Both the position numbers and the translations under genes were made by a program. DNA of 9,431 nucleotides from assembly GCA_900769375.1 (NCBI GenBank), contig CAAGGN010000267.1, forward strand, positions 1 to 9,431, read 5' to 3'. Below the pieces are notes generated by a model, which was given only the letters and a program-made list of their open reading frames with translations, made no database searches and was not told where the DNA came from. This document shows positions 7,601-9,431 of this stretch, piece after piece. This stretch comes from Clostridia bacterium (GTDB lineage Bacteria; Bacillota; Clostridia; Oscillospirales; Acutalibacteraceae). Numbering within the stretch: position 1 is the stretch's first letter; each line of letters opens with the position of its first letter.

Positions 7601-8384
7601 AATGGAAGTAAGTGTACGCATTATGCGAATTTATCGTGTCGCCGCCCTTAAGGGAAATCAAATGCATAATATTTGATAAAATAACGGATAAGGGCTGATT
7701 ATCATTAAAGTAAAGACTCATAAGATAATATTCGTTCCAGTGCCAGATTACCGATAGAATTGAAACGGTAAGAATCGCAACGCTTGACGATGGCACGATT
7801 ATTCTTATAAAGGTTTTTATTGGACCTGCGCCGTCCATCCATGCCGCCTCTTCCAATTCCTTGGGAATACCCTTAAGGAACTGAATATATATCATAATAA
7901 AGAGACCGGACTGGAAGCCCACGCCGAATATTGACGGTAAATAGAAGGTAAAGGGCGTATTGATGAGATTGATCGATAAATCTTTACCTATCAGATTGCC
8001 TATCAAGGTTGCAAGACCGAAGAAATCGAAATTTCGGTAATTTACAAAGGAAGGCAAAAACGTCATTCTAACGGGTACTAAAATCGTAAGTAAAAGTAAG
8101 GGATAAAGTATCTTCCTTTCGGGGAACTTGAATCTTGCGAAGGCATAGGCCACAACTCCGCAGGATACAACCTCCATAAGACCGCTCAACACGGGAACTA
8201 TCAACGTATTGAGAAGTGATTTCCAATAATCCATTACAAAGAATGCGTCGGCATAGTTTTGCCAGAAGGCCGCGGTTGGTATCCAGGTAACGCTGGTATT
8301 CATAAAATCGGCATCACTTTTTAAGGAGTTGCTGATAATTTGAAAAAGAGGCGATAAAACGGTATAGCCAACAGCTATAAGCAT
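4680..8384 (-). CDS. Chimeric protein: truncated carbohydrate ABC permease fused to secreted beta-sandwich repeats
   Basis: A 1234-residue frame joining two unrelated halves. Residues 1-245 are a MalG-type permease (binding-protein-dependent transport inner membrane component): five membrane segments (about 1-21, 57-84, 92-114, 144-170, 199-226) and a complete EAA loop (EAA at 179-181, Gly185, Pro198). The sixth segment and the usual tail near RYFI-GI-G are absent. From about residue 256 come four beta-sandwich modules: A1 261-400, A2 422-560, B1 571-757 and B2 765-940. B1 and B2 end in GEAVRENV linkers with CxxC. An Ig-like stretch (about 945-1045) and a duplicated YG-x-x-A-x-x-Y domain (1043-1082 and 1193-1230) follow. 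ATG 8384 has no Shine-Dalgarno sequence, and permease-like coding continues upstream of it. The repeats resemble carbohydrate-binding modules of secreted gut Clostridia proteins and carry no signal peptide of their own. Deletion scar, assembly chimera or true fusion are all possible; the open frame itself is certain. Confidence 0.85.
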   Translation of the reverse strand: MLIAVGYTVLSPLFQIISNSLKSDADFMNTSVTWIPTAAFWQNYADAFFVMDYWKSLLNTLIVPVLSGLMEVVSCGVVAYAFARFKFPERKILYPLLLLTILVPVRMTFLPSFVNYRNFDFFGLATLIGNLIGKDLSINLINTPFTFYLPSIFGVGFQSGLFIMIYIQFLKGIPKELEEAAWMDGAGPIKTFIRIIVPSSSVAILTVSILSVIWHWNEYYLMSLYFNDNQPLSVILSNIMHLISLKGGDTINSHNAYTYFHCYEYSTVGDDAKALPAGNFTVTMDVYALTEGTLAYKAIGLVGGDWVPRMDDYIFWSAGSQDLNKWVTATFSGSITDVAKIHELVYIAGFKGYVDNITVKSGNTEIFKLSFAESHLGKYGHNDDPSGLVVALREDIVEAKNIDAAIYHDNSEGTTNADTYLHCYDYSTYSDSAKSVPAGEYTVTMDVYTLSIGDLVYKPINVTNDIWSDADRQKTWKPESDDLNKWVTVTFSGVASSDAKLHTIIYCKGFKGYVDNITVKSGSTKIFSLGFAETDIGTKGHGSNPYGYVVQLKDEVLEAKKTPPVVKNKMFLFDTTAKAKETDFWFNELGMLPGYGSLPNGTYTVQFDVYPIVMPEGNDLFHFRTDDGNGPSSNTDFWKPDLTVGEWSTTSRTFTVKDGTKSGNHILFVYPGFKGCIDNVKILDANGNTVAGTFTTVDELTVPEKHKNCLEIVGEAPHVHKAGEAVRENVVGATCEAAGTYDMVVRCTGCNEVLSRETVSSKILAVDTTAKTSETAFWFNELGMPGYGTLPNGTYTVQFDVYPIQMPAEGPAFHFQSSKGSGDSAKAGFWKPDIALGEWSTTSSTFTKTDANFSGNHILFVYPGFKGYVDNIQILDSEGKVAAGTFTSIDGLTVPEGHINCLAITDKVAHKPGEAVRENVTAGSYDEVVYCTECEHELSRTPVITEITTEIKGTDVEVGSDLTANYVVTVKPEDIAGKTLEMKFTMNGVSDSVECDPAEIVDGTFTFAFEGIGAQCMSDTITAALVSKDSDGDETVLSTVEYSIKSYAQELLNDTNSSAELKTFVSDMLRYGDAAQIYRGHNLDNLATKDVTGLVAAAEKLPTEDDAMSLVKNTENALGNVCFKSATVRFSNINALVIKLNAVTDNTKLYVNDKLVELDGATFVTDGVYADKYADTFTFKLYEGDELIQTLVYSINAYTYAMKGSSNTDMASLACALYAYGASASDYAAYLSRS
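5565..6092 (-). repeat. Module B2 with CxxC-containing linker
   Basis: Encodes residues 765-940. It is the second copy of the B type, with the same landmarks as B1. Its linker is shortened: the VGATCEAAG segment of B1 is reduced to TAGS, so the first Cys is lost and only CTEC (Cys931, Cys934) remains. This suggests the linker Cys residues are not all essential, or that B2 is decaying. Confidence 0.84.
6114..6674 (-). repeat. Module B1 with CxxC-containing linker
   Basis: Encodes residues 571-757. It aligns with B2 at a period of about 192 residues. Landmarks are DTTAK, FWFNELGM, LPNGTYTVQFDVYPI, FWKPD, GEWSTTS, GNHILFVYPGFKG and IDN. The linker HKAGEAVRENVVGATC then leads to CTGC and LSRET. 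Cys735, Cys747 and Cys750 give a partial metal-site look, but there is no clear fourth ligand. Confidence 0.85.
6705..7121 (-). repeat. Module A2, second copy of tandem A repeat
   Basis: Encodes residues 422-560. It shares HCYDYST, VPAGEYTVTMDVY, DLNKWVTVTFSG and GFKGYVDNITVKSG with A1. It is followed by a short Lys/Pro linker (KKTPPVVKNK) that leads into module B1. It also has a WKP motif (residues 476-478) that A1 lacks and the B modules keep, which ties the A and B types together. Confidence 0.85.
7185..7604 (-). repeat. Module A1, first copy of tandem A repeat
   Basis: Encodes residues 261-400 of the large protein. It aligns end to end with module A2 (6705-7121) at a period of about 160 residues. 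Shared landmarks are HCY(E/D)YST, PAG, TVTMDVY, DLNKWVT, and GFKGYVDNITVKSG. The DNA is also close, for example around the GFKGYVDN codons, so recent duplication is likely. The fold is probably a beta-sandwich with the GFKGYVDNI strand near the end of the sandwich. Confidence 0.85.
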
Positions 8385-8480
8385 TGCATAGCGGAAAATG
8401 GAAACCGCCGTTTTCGAAGCAATTTTCTTATAATCATTGTTTTTAAGATTCGAGGTAATGCTATTTTTAAATGCCTGTAT
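8385..8480 (-). other. Permease-like N-terminal coding stretch without a usable start codon
   Basis: The permease frame stays open upstream of ATG 8384 to a stop at 8481-8483. It reads NLKNNDYKKIASKTAVSIFR before the first membrane segment. That basic, Asn/Lys-rich stretch is what the cytoplasmic N-terminus of this permease family looks like, so the native gene began further upstream. No ATG, GTG or TTG occurs in it, and it overlaps the end of the secreted-protein gene in another frame. This points to a join, with the true permease start lost. Confidence 0.6.
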
Positions 8481-9240
8481 CTATCTGCTTGCCGTCATAT
8501 TTCTTGTAGCCCTGCTCCTCGTATTTCTTAAGCGCATCCGCATAAGAAATAATCTTTTCTTCGGCGCACAGCTTAATGCCGGCTATAGCTATGGGGGAGT
8601 TGCAATCATATAACGTTACGGTATGCTTGCCCGCTTTAAGAGCAAACAAATAGGGTTTTGCATTTAGGCCCTCTATATCGGTAACGCGTTTTTCCTGCCA
8701 ATCGAAAATCTCGTTTTGCTCGGGAGCAAACTCATTACCCATACCATCCTTACGGACCTCGCCGGCATCGGCAAAAATTCTCGGAAGTGATATATTGGCT
8801 ACTCCCTCGAAGGGCTCCGCTCCATCAACCAAAAGACTAAATTCGATAGCTTTGGTACTGGGCTCAAGCGCATAATAATCTATGGCAAGGTTATAAAGAC
8901 CGTCCTTAGAAACGTTGAATGCAAACGTAACGCTACCGTCATTCCATTTAAGAACGTCAGATTTACCTTCGAATTCTGAGACGAGTTCGGTAACCGCATC
9001 TTCACCGGCGCTAACCGATTTTATTGAGGACGATACCTCCTCAACTTCCTTCGCTAAATCTTTATTGCGCTCCAAATAGGCACTGTAATCATCGAGTGCG
9101 TCGGAATACACGTCTACCTCACTGTTTACTGCATCCTTGTTTGCATTTTCCACAGTATCGTTTGACCCATCCGCATAACATGCGAAGGACGATGCCATTA
9201 ATACAAACAGTGCGATTACAAAGGATAGTATTTTTTTCAA
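8467..9240 (-). CDS. Secreted N-terminal domain of a carbohydrate ABC transporter solute-binding protein (truncated)
   Basis: A 257-residue exported protein. Residues 1-24 form a signal peptide: KK, a hydrophobic core LSFVIALFVLMASSFA, and likely cleavage after CYA. There is no proper lipobox. The mature part has a helix with DYSAYLERNKD (51-61) and then a beta-rich domain (about 80-226) with VTFAFNVSKDGLYNLAIDYY, a LLVDG strand, LPRIFADAGEVRKDGMGNEF, PYLFALKAGKHTVTLYD and IAGIKL. It ends in a linker ISYADALKKYEEQGYKKYDG. This layout matches, as I remember it, the start of roughly 900-residue solute-binding proteins of Paenibacillus and gut Clostridia. In those, a second similar domain and the SBP fold follow this linker; here a TAA stops it. 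Start is TTG 9240 with AGAGGGG at 9248-9254, 7 nt spacing; no ATG fits. The permease frame begins across its stop codon. Confidence 0.8.
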   Translation of the reverse strand: MKKILSFVIALFVLMASSFACYADGSNDTVENANKDAVNSEVDVYSDALDDYSAYLERNKDLAKEVEEVSSSIKSVSAGEDAVTELVSEFEGKSDVLKWNDGSVTFAFNVSKDGLYNLAIDYYALEPSTKAIEFSLLVDGAEPFEGVANISLPRIFADAGEVRKDGMGNEFAPEQNEIFDWQEKRVTDIEGLNAKPYLFALKAGKHTVTLYDCNSPIAIAGIKLCAEEKIISYADALKKYEEQGYKKYDGKQIDTGI

Positions 9241-9247
9241 AGTTATT

Positions 9248-9254
9248 CCCCTCT
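9248..9254 (-). promoter_or_regulatory. Ribosome binding site that fixes a TTG start
   Basis: On the minus strand AGAGGGG lies 7 nt before TTG 9240-9238, which begins a classic signal peptide (MKKILSF). No ATG or GTG sits at suitable spacing, so the TTG start is well supported. Confidence 0.8.
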
Positions 9255-9321
9255 TCTATTTTTAGATTTGGAATTTTGGTATTGATTGTTATTTTTAACT
9301 AATTTATATATATTTATTAAA

Positions 9322-9350
9322 ATTATACAGTTTTTTTTGGTTGTAATCAA
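9322..9350 (-). promoter_or_regulatory. Sigma-A-type promoter for the minus-strand unit
   Basis: On the minus strand TTGATT (9345-9350) and a perfect TATAAT (9322-9327) are separated by exactly 17 nt. The spacer is A-rich. Transcription should start near 9310-9316, giving a leader of about 70 nt before the TTG start. I see no hairpin, riboswitch or clear operator in the leader. The A/T-rich DNA upstream (9351-9431) could act as an UP element. Confidence 0.8.
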
Positions 9351-9431
9351 TGAACAAGATTTTCACTTTGGTGTACTTTTTTGTCTTTTTGTTTCTAAAT
9401 TGTGAATAAACTTGACTGAAACTTCCTTAAA

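Noticed and set aside
8466..8478. Programmed +1 frameshift at ATT TAA A joining the secreted protein to the permease
   Set aside because: It resembles the prfB arrangement only loosely. The slip from AUU to UUU is mismatched, there is no internal Shine-Dalgarno at the right distance, and a signal-peptide protein fused to a cytoplasmic permease N-terminus makes poor sense.
9178..9189. Lipoprotein signal (SFAC) in the secreted protein
   Set aside because: The residues before Cys21 (Ser-Phe-Ala) do not fit the lipobox pattern, which needs a small aliphatic residue at -3 and a small one at -2. Cleavage after CYA by signal peptidase I fits better.
9412..9417. TTGACT on the plus strand as a -35 box of a divergent gene
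   Set aside because: The window ends before a -10 box could be seen, so it cannot be supported.

Overview
The window looks like a chromosomal piece from a low-to-mid GC gut-type Clostridia (Firmicutes). The evidence is the dnaX-ybaB-recR order, a DUF896 gene next to it, close gene packing, and secreted proteins of a style common in Ruminococcaceae-like bacteria. I cannot name a genus. It starts inside dnaX, at the Walker A motif, so the left edge cuts a gene.

Plus strand, 2-4409: a tight co-directional cluster. It runs dnaX (3' part), ybaB/ebfC, recR, a DUF896 protein, a D-2-hydroxyacid dehydrogenase and a SASA-type (sialate O-acetylesterase-like) SGNH esterase. Gaps are 22 nt or less, with one ATGA overlap. 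The first three genes serve replication and recombinational repair. The last two look metabolic and probably ride on the same transcript. A hairpin with A/T flanks at 4444-4477 can end transcription from both directions.

Minus strand, 9431 to 4536: a sigma-A-like promoter (TTGATT-17-TATAAT) and a good ribosome binding site with a TTG start drive a secreted protein. That protein matches only the N-terminal sugar-binding-like domain of the long solute-binding proteins of carbohydrate ABC transporters. It stops where those proteins normally continue. One frame over, with no credible start codon, a MalG-type permease begins. The permease keeps TM1-TM5 and the EAA loop, lacks the last membrane segment, and runs in frame into four beta-sandwich repeats plus a duplicated C-terminal domain of a secreted protein. 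A 42-residue peptide gene with a strong ribosome binding site follows.

My main reading is that 4680-9240 is assembled from pieces of three genes joined at two places, near 8467-8500 and near 7620-7665. This could be a genomic deletion scar, a metagenome assembly chimera, or a real permease-display fusion. The in-frame second junction, and a topology that would put the repeats outside the cell, are the only points favouring function. No stretch longer than 300 bases lacks a gene.
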